A DNA stretch of 64,000 bases from Bradyrhizobium manausense. GTDB taxonomy: Bacteria; Pseudomonadota; Alphaproteobacteria; Rhizobiales; Xanthobacteraceae. Positions 17,157 to 25,958 of this stretch are shown piece by piece. The number at the start of each line of letters is the position of its first letter. The first letter of the stretch is position 1. A program made the translations under genes and the position numbers. Under the pieces are notes generated by a model. It searched no databases and had not been told where the DNA came from. It saw nothing but the letters and a program-made list of their open reading frames with translations. The stretch spans positions 90,734 to 154,733 of the forward strand of contig NZ_JAFCKB010000021.1 in assembly GCF_018130615.1 (NCBI RefSeq). Direction: 5' to 3'.

Positions 17157-19664
17157 TTAGTACAGTCCGCCGGTGCCCGGCCGCATGAAGAAGCCGGAAT
17201 CCGGCTGCTGTTGCGGCGCTCCCGGCCCGCCGCGTCCGTCGGCGTCGGCGACGCCGATGACCGAGTAATTGTCCGGCGGCGCCGTACCCGGCTTGAAGGC
17301 TTCGAGGATGGTTCCAACGGTCTCGCCCGGACCGGCGCGCATGCCGGTCTTTGCAACGACGCGGATCAGCTTGATGCCGGCGGGCACCTTGAAGGGAACG
17401 GCGGGCTTGTCGGCGAGCGCGAGCTTCAAGAAGTCGCGCGCGATCGGCGCGGCCAGATGGCCGCCGGTCGCCGCGTTGCCTTTGCCGAGCGGACGCGGCT
17501 TGTCGTAGCCCATGTAGATGGCGACCGCGACGTCGGGCGAGAAGCCGACGAACCAGGCGTCCTTGGCCTCGTTGGTCGTGCCGGTCTTGCCGGCGATCGG
17601 CTTGCCGACTTCCCTCACCACGGTCGCGGTACCGGCCTGGACCACGCCTTCCATCAGCTCGGTGATCTGATAGGCGGTCATGGAATCCAGCACCTGCTCG
17701 CGGCGGTCGATCAGTTGCGGCTCGGCCTGGTTCTTCCAGCCGCCGGGTGCGTCGCAGCCGCGGCATTCGCGCTGGTCGTGCTTGAAGATGGTGTGTCCGT
17801 AGCGGTCCTGGATTCGGTCGATCAAGGTCGGCTTCACGCGGCGGCCGCCATTGGCGAGCATCGAATAGGCCGTGACCATGCGCATCGCCGTGGTCTCGCC
17901 GGCGCCGAGCGCGTAGGAGAGAAAATTCGGCAGTTCGTCATAGACGCCGAAGCGGCGTGCATATTCGCCGATCAGGGGCATGCCGATGTCCTGCGCAAGA
18001 CGCACCGTCACGGTGTTCAGCGACTGCCGCAGCGCGTTCCGCAGCGTCACCGGTCCCTGATATTTGTTCGCCGAAAAGTTTTCAGGCCGCCAGACACCGG
18101 CGCCCTGCCCCTGGTCGATTTCGATCGGGGCGTCGAGCACGACGGTCGATGGCGTATAACCGTTGTCGAGCGCGGCCGAATAGACGATCGGCTTGAACGA
18201 CGAACCCGGCTGCCGGTAGGCCTGCGTGGCGCGGTTGAACTGGCTCTGGTCGAACGAGAAGCCGCCGACCATCGCGAGCACGCGGCCGGTCCAGGGGTCC
18301 ATCACCACCATCGCACCCGACACTTCGGGGATCTGGCGCAGACGGTACTGACCTTCGACCGGTTGTCCTTCCTTGCTGTAGAGCGGATCGGCATAGATCA
18401 CGTCACCGGGCTGCAGCACCTGCGCCACCGAATTCGGCGTCTTGCCTTTGGCGTTCCCCTGCGCCGCCCTCGCCCAGCGCACGCCGTCGACCGTGATGAG
18501 GCCGGTCTCGCGCTGCTTGCTGACGGCCCCGCCGAGCTCGCGGTTCGGTTGGAAGCCGATGCGGGCCGACTGGTCGCTGGTCTCCAGCACCACGGCCATG
18601 CGCCACGGCGAAATGTCGGACAGCGACTTGATCTCGGCGAGCTTCACGCCCCAGTCGCCTGAAATATCGAGCTTGCTAATGGCGCCGCGGTAGCCCTGCT
18701 GCTCGTCATAATTGACGAGACCGGATACCATGGTCTTGCGCGCCATGACCTGGATCTTCGGATCGAGCGTGGTGCGGACCGACAGACCGCCCTCGTACAG
18801 CTTCTTCTCGCCATAGCGCTCGAAGATGTCGCGGCGGACCTCCTCGGCGAAATATTCGCCGGCGAAGGTGTGGGCGCCGTTGGAACGGTTGGTGACGGCC
18901 AGCGGCTCCTTGCGCGCCTTGTCGGCGTCGGCTTGCTTGATCCAGCCGTTCTCCTGGAGACGGTCGATCACGTAGTTACGGCGCTCGATGGCGCGGTCCC
19001 GGTTGCGAACCGGGTGCAGCGTCGCCGGCATTTTCGGCAGCGCCGCGAGGTAGGCGGCTTCCGCCACGGTGAGCTCGTTCACCGACTTGTCGAAATAGAC
19101 CAGCGAGGCGGCAGCGATGCCGTAGGCGCCGAGGCCGAGATAGATCTCGTTCAGATACAGCTCGAGGATCTTGTCCTTCGAATAGGTCTTCTCGATCCGC
19201 ATCGCGAGCAAGGCTTCCTTGATCTTGCGCGCGAACGAAACTTCGTTGGTCAGAAGGAAGTTCTTGGCGACCTGCTGGGTGATCGTCGACGCACCCTGCG
19301 GACGGCGGTTGGAGCCGTAGTTCTGCAAGTACAGCAGACCCGCACGGGCCATGCCGGTGTAGTCGATGCCGCCGTGCTCATAGAAATTCTTGTCTTCGGC
19401 GGCGAGGAAGGCGTTGATCACGAGCTTCGGCACGGCCTGGATCGGCAAGTAAAGCCGGCGCTCCTTGGCGTATTCGCCGAGCAGCGAGCCGTCGACCGCG
19501 TGCACGCGGGTCATCACCGGCGGCTCGTAATCCTGAAGCTGAGAGTAATCGGGCAAGTCCTTGGAGAAATGCCAGATCAGGCCTGCCACGGCACCGACAC
19601 CGACAAGGAACACCACCGTTCCCGCGGCGAACAGGAAGCCCATGAACCGCACAAGCAAGCGCAT
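17157..19664 (-). CDS. mrcA: Penicillin-binding protein 1A, bifunctional transglycosylase/transpeptidase
   Basis: 835 residues. One N-terminal membrane anchor (LFAAGTVVFLVGVGAVAGLI), then GT51 transglycosylase (catalytic glutamate in AAEDKNFYEHGGIDYTG, about residue 90; STITQQVAKNFLL; KILELYLNEIYLG), a middle OB-like insert, then transpeptidase with S-x2-K in PGSSFKPIVYS (about 487), SLN in LRQSLNTVTVR and KTG in IAGKTGTTNEAKDAWF. It polymerises and cross-links peptidoglycan at the periplasmic face. Start ATG 19664 gives the standard short cytoplasmic tail. It sits between amiC and prfB, a common alphaproteobacterial order. Confidence 0.95.
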   Translation of the reverse strand: MRLLVRFMGFLFAAGTVVFLVGVGAVAGLIWHFSKDLPDYSQLQDYEPPVMTRVHAVDGSLLGEYAKERRLYLPIQAVPKLVINAFLAAEDKNFYEHGGIDYTGMARAGLLYLQNYGSNRRPQGASTITQQVAKNFLLTNEVSFARKIKEALLAMRIEKTYSKDKILELYLNEIYLGLGAYGIAAASLVYFDKSVNELTVAEAAYLAALPKMPATLHPVRNRDRAIERRNYVIDRLQENGWIKQADADKARKEPLAVTNRSNGAHTFAGEYFAEEVRRDIFERYGEKKLYEGGLSVRTTLDPKIQVMARKTMVSGLVNYDEQQGYRGAISKLDISGDWGVKLAEIKSLSDISPWRMAVVLETSDQSARIGFQPNRELGGAVSKQRETGLITVDGVRWARAAQGNAKGKTPNSVAQVLQPGDVIYADPLYSKEGQPVEGQYRLRQIPEVSGAMVVMDPWTGRVLAMVGGFSFDQSQFNRATQAYRQPGSSFKPIVYSAALDNGYTPSTVVLDAPIEIDQGQGAGVWRPENFSANKYQGPVTLRNALRQSLNTVTVRLAQDIGMPLIGEYARRFGVYDELPNFLSYALGAGETTAMRMVTAYSMLANGGRRVKPTLIDRIQDRYGHTIFKHDQRECRGCDAPGGWKNQAEPQLIDRREQVLDSMTAYQITELMEGVVQAGTATVVREVGKPIAGKTGTTNEAKDAWFVGFSPDVAVAIYMGYDKPRPLGKGNAATGGHLAAPIARDFLKLALADKPAVPFKVPAGIKLIRVVAKTGMRAGPGETVGTILEAFKPGTAPPDNYSVIGVADADGRGGPGAPQQQPDSGFFMRPGTGGLY

Positions 19665-19902
19665 TATATATTTATCCGTTCAATCCCTGGATCAGCCCAA
19701 GATCAGCCTCAAGGCGCCCAAACCACAAAAGAGGCGCCGTCCTCACGTCGCGAATTCGCCGGCCTACTCAATACCATCAATGCCGGACCGAATGACGCTT
19801 GCCGAACGGGATTCTCGTCGATTCCGGAACCCCCTGCGTCGTTTTTATAGGGCGCCCGCTGTGGCCAAACTAGGGCTTAACAGCTGACCCGGCATTCCCT
19901 TC

Positions 19903-21201
19903 TCAATTGCCAGCCCCCGCCGTCGCCATCCGCTTGGCCAGGAATGTGTCGATCGCCTGGGCCATCGAGCCGACAGCCTTGGAGCGCCAGCCCTCCGATA
20001 CGAGGTGCTCGAGGTCGCCCTTGTTGGAGACATAGCCGATCTCGACCAGCACCGAAGGCACGTCGGGAGCCTTCAGCACCCGGAACCCGGCCGATTTAAG
20101 GGGGTGCTTGTGCATCCGCACCGTCGACTTCATTTCGCCCATCAGCAAATGGGCGAAACGGTTTGAAAAGGTGCGGGTTTCCCGCTGTGTGAGGTCGATC
20201 AGAATGTCGGCGACGTCGGTCGGCTCTTCCGCGAGATTGAAGCCGGCAATCGCGTCCGCCCGGTTTTCGGCGTCGGCCAGGCGCTGGGCCTCAGCGTCGG
20301 ACGCCTTGTCCGAGAGCGTGTAGATCGTGGCCCCCTGCGCATCGCCCTCGGCCTTCGGCAGCGCATCGGCGTGGATCGAGACGAACAGCGCGGCGTTCAG
20401 ATTGCGGGCGACCTTGGGACGGTCATTGAGCGGAATGAAAGTGTCGTCGTCCCGCGTCATCACCACGCGATATTTGCCGGCCTTTTCGAGCCGGTCGCGC
20501 AACGCGAGGCCAAACGTCAGCACCAGGTTCTTCTCGCTCTCGCCGCTCGACTGGGTGCCGTTATCGATGCCGCCATGGCCAGGATCGATCACGACGACCG
20601 GCCGCCCGTCGGACGGCGTCCCCGGCTTCTGCGGGGCCGCTTCGGGCCCGGCAGGAATAGTTACCGGCGGCGCGGCAGCAACCGTCGGGCGCAACTCAGG
20701 GCGATTCTCCGGAGCCGGCGTTTGCACGAAGGCTGCGCGATCGACCTCCTCCAACTCGAGCACCAGCCGGGCCGGCTGGCCGTTGGCCGCATCGAGAACG
20801 TAGGAATTGGTGATCTTGGCGGGCCCGGTCAGGTCGAACACGATTCGAGAGCCGCCCGGCATCACGAGCCCATAGCGGAAGGCCTTGACCAGCCCCCGCC
20901 CGGCCCCCGTGCCCGGCGCCAGCTGAAAATTGACCTGGGGAACATCGATCACGACCCGATAGGGATCGGCGAGCGTTGCGGTGCGGAAGCTGACGGTCTG
21001 GTCGAGGTCGAGAATGAAGCGGGTCTGCTTGCCGTCACCGGCCAGGCGCGCGGCCGTGGCAACGGGAAAATTCGCTGTCGCAACAGAGGGTTGCGATGGG
21101 CTCTCAGCCGCATTCAGACGCGAGGAATCGGCGCACGGCAGTGCTGCGGCGCATAGCAGCGCAACCCCCAGCAAAACCCGTTGATTTGTGCGGCTCGCCA
21201 C
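19903..21201 (-). CDS. amiC: N-acetylmuramoyl-L-alanine amidase, AMIN + Amidase_3
   Basis: 432 residues from GTG 21201, chosen because GGAGGCACGGAG lies just upstream. A signal peptide (about 1-32) is followed by an AMIN domain (about 45-155; RFILDLDQTVSFRTATLADP, YRVVIDVPQV) that localises to septal peptidoglycan, a proline-rich linker, and an Amidase_3 catalytic domain (about 200-425) with zinc ligands in VIDPGHGGIDNG, the glutamate of GESEKN and SIHADA, and VLVEIGYVSNKGD. It cleaves stem peptides during daughter-cell separation. Divergent from rne. Confidence 0.93.
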   Translation of the reverse strand: MASRTNQRVLLGVALLCAAALPCADSSRLNAAESPSQPSVATANFPVATAARLAGDGKQTRFILDLDQTVSFRTATLADPYRVVIDVPQVNFQLAPGTGAGRGLVKAFRYGLVMPGGSRIVFDLTGPAKITNSYVLDAANGQPARLVLELEEVDRAAFVQTPAPENRPELRPTVAAAPPVTIPAGPEAAPQKPGTPSDGRPVVVIDPGHGGIDNGTQSSGESEKNLVLTFGLALRDRLEKAGKYRVVMTRDDDTFIPLNDRPKVARNLNAALFVSIHADALPKAEGDAQGATIYTLSDKASDAEAQRLADAENRADAIAGFNLAEEPTDVADILIDLTQRETRTFSNRFAHLLMGEMKSTVRMHKHPLKSAGFRVLKAPDVPSVLVEIGYVSNKGDLEHLVSEGWRSKAVGSMAQAIDTFLAKRMATAGAGN

Positions 21202-21906
21202 CGACTCCGTGCCTCCGAGCAGCCCTCTTTAACGCAATAGAACCACAGGGTTAATCGATCCTTAATGACGGAAGCGCGAAACTCTTCGACTGTGACCGGC
21301 GTGCGACGCTCCCTTGCACGGATGCCCCATTCCTCGTATGTACGGAATGCTGACGGCCGATATTTCCGGTTGTGTCGCGTTCAGCCTCCCGGTGCAGCGC
21401 CGGAACGCCCAAGGTTTGGGAATTCCAGCGTTTTTCGTTCCCCTCTAAGACCAGCGCGGTGCGCGGCAGCGAGGCGGAACGGGGCAAGCCCCGGCGGCGG
21501 ACGGTTTCCGGTTACCACTGCGTTTCCGGGGCGGTTCTGACAGCGACTTAACCCGTTACCCGGTCCCTTGATCCCAAGGGAGCGGTTCGCAATCACCAAG
21601 GCGAGCGCGCTCGCGCCATGCCTGGCCAGCAGCAACTGATTGAGGGGCGGCCCCGCCGCCCAATGTTTCATACGGGCCGACGCTTGATGCGCCAGACTGT
21701 GCCGACGAATTCTGAAGGACCTTTCGCGACGCTGCGGAGTGACACTCCCGCGCGCCGCTTGGGTCCTGAAGCTTTCGGTTCGGCAAGGCGCGAGAGACGG
21801 CGTTTCGGCCTTCCCCTCACCCCCGAATCAGGTGGACCGTCGCGTCACCCGGCAGCGCTCTTCGCGCCCACGGTCGATCGCGCCCGCCGCCGCCAAGAGT
21901 TAAGAC
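21202..21906. other. Gap between amiC and rne: long RNase E leader region
   Basis: 705 bases with no credible gene. Several overlapping short frames on both strands were read but none has a recognisable protein or consistent ribosome site. The stretch before the rne ATG is GC-rich and could fold extensively. In Escherichia coli the rne leader is an autoregulatory RNase E target, and a leader of comparable size would fit, but no specific structure could be assigned here. Confidence 0.5.
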
Positions 21907-24900
21907 ATGCCCAACAAGATGTTGATCGATGCCACCCACCCGGAAGAGACCCGGGTCGTCGTGGTCCGCGGCAATCGCGTCGAAGAGTTTGACTTCGAGA
22001 CCGCGCAACGCAAGCAACTGCGCGGGAACATCTATCTCGCCAAGGTCACCAGGGTCGAACCCTCGCTCCAGGCCGCCTTCGTTGAATATGGCGGCAACCG
22101 CCACGGCTTCCTCGCCTTCAGCGAAATCCATCCCGACTATTATCAGATCCCGGTCGCCGACCGGCAGGCGCTGATCGAGGCCGAGGAGCAGGCCCATCGT
22201 GAAGCCGAGGAAGAGAGCGAGAATCGCTCCCACGGCCGCCGCCGCTCGCGCCACCGCAACGCCCGCCGTCGCGGTCACGGCGAGCGCGTCCGCAGCGACA
22301 TCGTCGAGGGTCTGGACGCCGGCGCCGATCCGGCGGCGCAGCCGGTCGAGGGCCAGCCGCTGCCTGAGCACGCCGAGGGCGCTTCGCATGAGGGCGAGCA
22401 CCTGCACGCCGACGCAGAGCATCACGGCGAGCACGAAGGTCATGATCATCACGAGCATGATCACGACGATCATGGCCATGACGACCATCATCATGCCCAT
22501 GATGACGATCACCACCACGACAATGACGACCACGGTCACGATGGTGAGCACGATCATCACGACCATGATCATCATGCCGACGAGACGCCCGCGCCTGTCG
22601 CAGCCATCGGCGCCGAGCCGGTCGTTGCCGCCGAGACCGTGGCCGAGCCGCAGGAAGCTCCCGCCTTCGAAACGCACAGCGAGGCCCTTGCCGAAGCCGT
22701 GACATCAGTCACCGAGCCGGCCGATGCCGTTTACGCCGCCGGCGAGATCAGCGAAGCGCCGCATGGCGAGGCTGCGGACGCCGCCGGTGACGACGACGAG
22801 GACGAGGACGACGGCGAGGAAGCCGAAGAGGAAGTCGTCGAATCCGTCGGCGGTGACGACGTGCTAGAAGAAGTGCCGGAGCGCACCTTCCGCCCCCGCC
22901 GCCAGTACAAGATCCAGGAAGTCATCAAGCGCCGCCAGGTGATGCTGGTGCAGGTGGTCAAGGAAGAGCGCGGCAACAAGGGCGCGGCGCTGACGACCTA
23001 TCTGTCGCTCGCCGGCCGCTATGCCGTGTTGATGCCGAACACCGCGCGTGGCGGCGGCATCAGCCGCAAGATCACCTCGGCCCAGGACCGTTCGCGCCTG
23101 AAGGAAGTGGTGCAGGATCTCGACGTGCCCGAGGGCATGGGAATCATCCTGCGCACAGCGGGTGCCGCCCGCACCAAGCCCGAGATCAAGCGCGATTTCG
23201 AATACCTGATCCGGATGTGGGAGACGGTGCGCGACCTGACGCTGAAGTCGCAGGCCCCGACGCTGGTCTACGAGGAAGGCTCGCTGATCAAGCGCTCGCT
23301 GCGCGACCTCTACAACAAGGAGATCGACGAGATTCAGGTCGCCGGCGAGGCCGGCTACCGCGAAGCGCGCGATTTCATGAAGATGCTCATGCCCGCCAAT
23401 GTCAGCGCGGTGCGGCAGTATCGCGACGGCCAGCCGCTGTTCTCGCGCATGGGCGTCGAGAGCCAGCTCGATGCGATGTTCTCGCCGACCGTGCAGCTAC
23501 GCTCCGGCGGCTACATCGTGATCAACCAGACCGAGGCGCTGGTCTCGATCGACGTCAACTCCGGGCGATCGACCCGCGAGCATCATATCGAGGACACCGC
23601 GCTCAAGACCAATCTGGAGGCGGCCGAAGAGGTCGCCCGCCAGCTCCGCCTGCGCGACCTCGCCGGCCTGATCGTCATCGACTTCATCGATATGGACGAG
23701 AAGCGCAACAACCGTGCGGTCGAGCGCAAGCTGTCCGATTGCCTGCGGCAGGATCGCGCGCGCATCCAGGTCGGGCGTATCTCGCATTTCGGCCTGCTTG
23801 AAATGTCGCGCCAGCGCATCCGCGCCAGCGTGCTGGAGAGCTCGACCGATCCCTGCCCGCATTGCGGCGGCACCGGCCATGTCCGGTCGGTGTCCTCGGT
23901 GGCGCTGCAACTGCTGCGCGGCCTCGAAGAAATCCTGATGAAGGGCGCGACCCACAACCTGGTGGTCCGCACCCGCACCGACGTCGCGCTCTATGTGCTG
24001 AATCACAAGCGCGGTCATCTGCGCGACCTCGAGAACGGCTTCAAGGTCACGCTGTCGGTCATCGCCGATGCAAGCGTCAGCGGACCGCAGGCCTATCTCA
24101 TCGACCGTGGCGAGCAGGTGCATACGCTGGAAGCCGCCAAGGCGCTGCTTGCAGCTCAGGCCGCCGCAAGCCCGCCGCCGCTGGCCGAAGAAGCCTATGA
24201 CGACGAGGAGTTCGATCCGGAGCTGGAATCCGAAGTCGAGACCGAGGAGACCGAGGGTCTCGCGGAAGAACAAGCTGCAGGCGACGCTTCGCCCGAGCAG
24301 GACGGCCAGCGCCGCAAGCGCCGCCGCCGCCGGCGTGGCCGCGGTGGTCAGCGCGACGGCGAGGCGCGCGAGGATGGCGCTCCCGCTTCTGCTGAAGGGG
24401 CCGCAGCGGTCGCAGTCGAAGGCGAAGAGGACGCCGAGGCCGAACAGGACGGCGAGGAAGGCGAGGAGCAGGCCGCCCGCGGCGAGCAGCAGGGCAGCGG
24501 CGAGCGCCGTCGCCGGCGTGGTCGCAGGGGTGGACGTCGTCGGCGCGGTAACGGCGAGGAAGGCCTCGCCGGCTCCATCGGCGACGAGCTCGGCGGCAAT
24601 CCACCGTCGGAAGCAACCGAAGCGGTCGCTGATTTCGACAGCTCCGGCAGCGAGTCGGCACCGTCGATTGCGCATTCGGAGCATATCGCCCCGGTTGAGG
24701 CGTCTCAGCCCGAGTTTCAGCTCCAGGCACCTGTTGAATCGCCGGTGCAGCCCGCGCCTTCTGCTGCCGTTGCTGAGGAAGACCCCTCAGCCGACGACAA
24801 GGCCGCCCGACGCCGCTCCACGGTTCGCGAGAAGGTGAGCTTCCTGTCGAGCAGCCCGAGCGAGCCGGTAGCCCCGGTTGCGGCAGCGCCCGAACCGGTT

Positions 24901-25008
24901 GCTTCGCCCGCGCCTGAGCCCGCGCCCGCGCCGGAAGTGGCCACCGAGACGCCGGCCGCCCCGCGCCGCGCCGGCTGGTGGTCGCGCCGCTTCGGCGGCG
25001 GCGAATAG
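21907..25008 (+). CDS. rne: Ribonuclease E with His/Asp-rich insertion in the S1 region
   Basis: 1033 residues. The S1 domain starts at RGNIYLAKVTRVEPSLQAAF and is interrupted after about residue 85 by an insertion of about 260 residues: an Arg-rich patch, then about 171-226 almost only His, Asp, Glu and Gly, then an acidic stretch; S1 resumes at RRQYKIQEVIKRRQVMLVQV. The catalytic DNase I-like core has the Mg-binding aspartates in VSIDVNSGRST (about 549) and VIDFIDMDEK (about 594); the zinc-link is CPHCGGTGH (about 649). The C-terminal 300 residues are disordered with basic RNA-binding blocks. It drives mRNA decay and rRNA maturation as the degradosome scaffold. Confidence 0.96.
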   Translation: MPNKMLIDATHPEETRVVVVRGNRVEEFDFETAQRKQLRGNIYLAKVTRVEPSLQAAFVEYGGNRHGFLAFSEIHPDYYQIPVADRQALIEAEEQAHREAEEESENRSHGRRRSRHRNARRRGHGERVRSDIVEGLDAGADPAAQPVEGQPLPEHAEGASHEGEHLHADAEHHGEHEGHDHHEHDHDDHGHDDHHHAHDDDHHHDNDDHGHDGEHDHHDHDHHADETPAPVAAIGAEPVVAAETVAEPQEAPAFETHSEALAEAVTSVTEPADAVYAAGEISEAPHGEAADAAGDDDEDEDDGEEAEEEVVESVGGDDVLEEVPERTFRPRRQYKIQEVIKRRQVMLVQVVKEERGNKGAALTTYLSLAGRYAVLMPNTARGGGISRKITSAQDRSRLKEVVQDLDVPEGMGIILRTAGAARTKPEIKRDFEYLIRMWETVRDLTLKSQAPTLVYEEGSLIKRSLRDLYNKEIDEIQVAGEAGYREARDFMKMLMPANVSAVRQYRDGQPLFSRMGVESQLDAMFSPTVQLRSGGYIVINQTEALVSIDVNSGRSTREHHIEDTALKTNLEAAEEVARQLRLRDLAGLIVIDFIDMDEKRNNRAVERKLSDCLRQDRARIQVGRISHFGLLEMSRQRIRASVLESSTDPCPHCGGTGHVRSVSSVALQLLRGLEEILMKGATHNLVVRTRTDVALYVLNHKRGHLRDLENGFKVTLSVIADASVSGPQAYLIDRGEQVHTLEAAKALLAAQAAASPPPLAEEAYDDEEFDPELESEVETEETEGLAEEQAAGDASPEQDGQRRKRRRRRRGRGGQRDGEAREDGAPASAEGAAAVAVEGEEDAEAEQDGEEGEEQAARGEQQGSGERRRRRGRRGGRRRRGNGEEGLAGSIGDELGGNPPSEATEAVADFDSSGSESAPSIAHSEHIAPVEASQPEFQLQAPVESPVQPAPSAAVAEEDPSADDKAARRRSTVREKVSFLSSSPSEPVAPVAAAPEPVASPAPEPAPAPEVATETPAAPRRAGWWSRRFGGGE

Positions 25009-25025
25009 AAAGAAACATCCAAAGT

Positions 25026-25057
25026 AAAAAAAACGCCCGGCCCGGCCGGGCGTTTTT
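25026..25057. terminator. Bidirectional rho-independent terminator after rne
   Basis: A perfect 9-base stem CGCCCGGCC / GGCCGGGCG (25034-25042, 25044-25052) is flanked by an A-run before and a T-run after, so it works on both strands: for rne on the plus strand and for the convergent XRE-cupin gene on the minus strand. Confidence 0.92.
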
Positions 25058-25079
25058 CGTTTCATGCCTCGCCGAAGTG

Positions 25080-25760
25080 CTAGGACGGCAACTCGTCATC
25101 GGCGAGCGGCGCCACGTCGCGCGATGCGATCTGACGGAGCTGATCGTAGAGATCTGGCGCCTCGCTGGTGCAGAGACAGACTCCCTTGGCGGACGACGCC
25201 TCGCCGGCATTGAGGTAGGCGTGGCCCATGGTGCTGTCGAGATAGATGCCGTCGCCTTCGCCGAGGATCTCCGGCGCGTAGAACTCGGTGTGAACCGCGA
25301 CGCGTCCGCTGGTCACCAGAAAATACTCTTCGCCGGCATGGCGCAGCAGCGGGCCGAACTCGTCCAGCGAGCGCGCGCGGACCTCAGCCACGATCGGCAC
25401 CATGCGCTTGCCGATCAGATCCGTGCATTGATAGGTGTAGGTGTAGAATTTCGTGTTGATCAGCTGGCCCTGCCCGGCCCGGCTGATGCTCCGCCGCGCC
25501 GTGACCGGCCTGCCTTGTGCAGGCGCCGCCACCGCCGGATTGAACAGCTCGGCGATCTCCATCTTCAGGCCTGAGGTGAGCTGGAGCAGCTTGTCGTAGG
25601 TCAGCGACATCAACCCGTTCTCGACCTTCGAAAGCGTCGACAGCGCCATTCCGGTCCGCTCCGCGACCTGCTTGAGCGTCAGCCCACGCGCCTGGCGCGC
25701 AGCCTTGAGACACTGGCCGAGCTGGGAACTGGCACCTTCGGGCGTCGTAATCTCGCTCAT
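25080..25760 (-). CDS. XRE-family regulator with C-terminal cupin sensor domain
   Basis: 226 residues. HTH_3 domain at about 13-68 (LKAARQARGLTLKQVAERTG, then ALSTLSKVENGLMSLTYDKL), a linker, and a cupin-2 barrel at about 110-215 (RHAGEEYFLVTSGRVAVHTE, GEGDGIYLDSTMGHAYLN) that probably binds a small ligand. Proteins of this build commonly repress divergent catabolic operons for amino acids, amines or amides. It is transcribed away from the amidase operon across a 198-base gap, so the amidase operon is the likely target. Confidence 0.9.
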   Translation of the reverse strand: MSEITTPEGASSQLGQCLKAARQARGLTLKQVAERTGMALSTLSKVENGLMSLTYDKLLQLTSGLKMEIAELFNPAVAAPAQGRPVTARRSISRAGQGQLINTKFYTYTYQCTDLIGKRMVPIVAEVRARSLDEFGPLLRHAGEEYFLVTSGRVAVHTEFYAPEILGEGDGIYLDSTMGHAYLNAGEASSAKGVCLCTSEAPDLYDQLRQIASRDVAPLADDELPS

Positions 25761-25958
25761 GCAGCATCTCTAACACGGCCACGAGAAAAAATATTGGCCG
25801 ATCGACCTAATCTCTTCAACGGTTCGAATACCCAGTTACCTCTTTTGGTAGCTTCCTGGGCAAACCAACCAGGATTTGTGCACGATCTCGCCGGATTTGA
25901 CGAATATTGATGCGTCGAACCTACTTTCCGATATGCTAAATTGTTTTCATATTCTGAA
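25761..25958. promoter_or_regulatory. Divergent control region between XRE-cupin regulator and amidase operon
   Basis: About 200 AT-richer bases carry both promoters. On the plus strand a dyad TTTCA-N5-TGAAA (25945-25959) overlaps the amidase ATG, and an AT-rich TATGCTAAATT lies about 20 bases before it. No single strong operator stands out, so the binding site of the regulator is left open. Confidence 0.4.

Noticed and set aside
21550-21786. Possible protein-coding ORFs in the rne leader
   Set aside because: Several overlapping frames on both strands, none with family motifs or consistent start signals.
22420-22585. His/Asp tract as sequencing error or frameshift
   Set aside because: The tract stays in frame with the conserved RNase E core on both sides.
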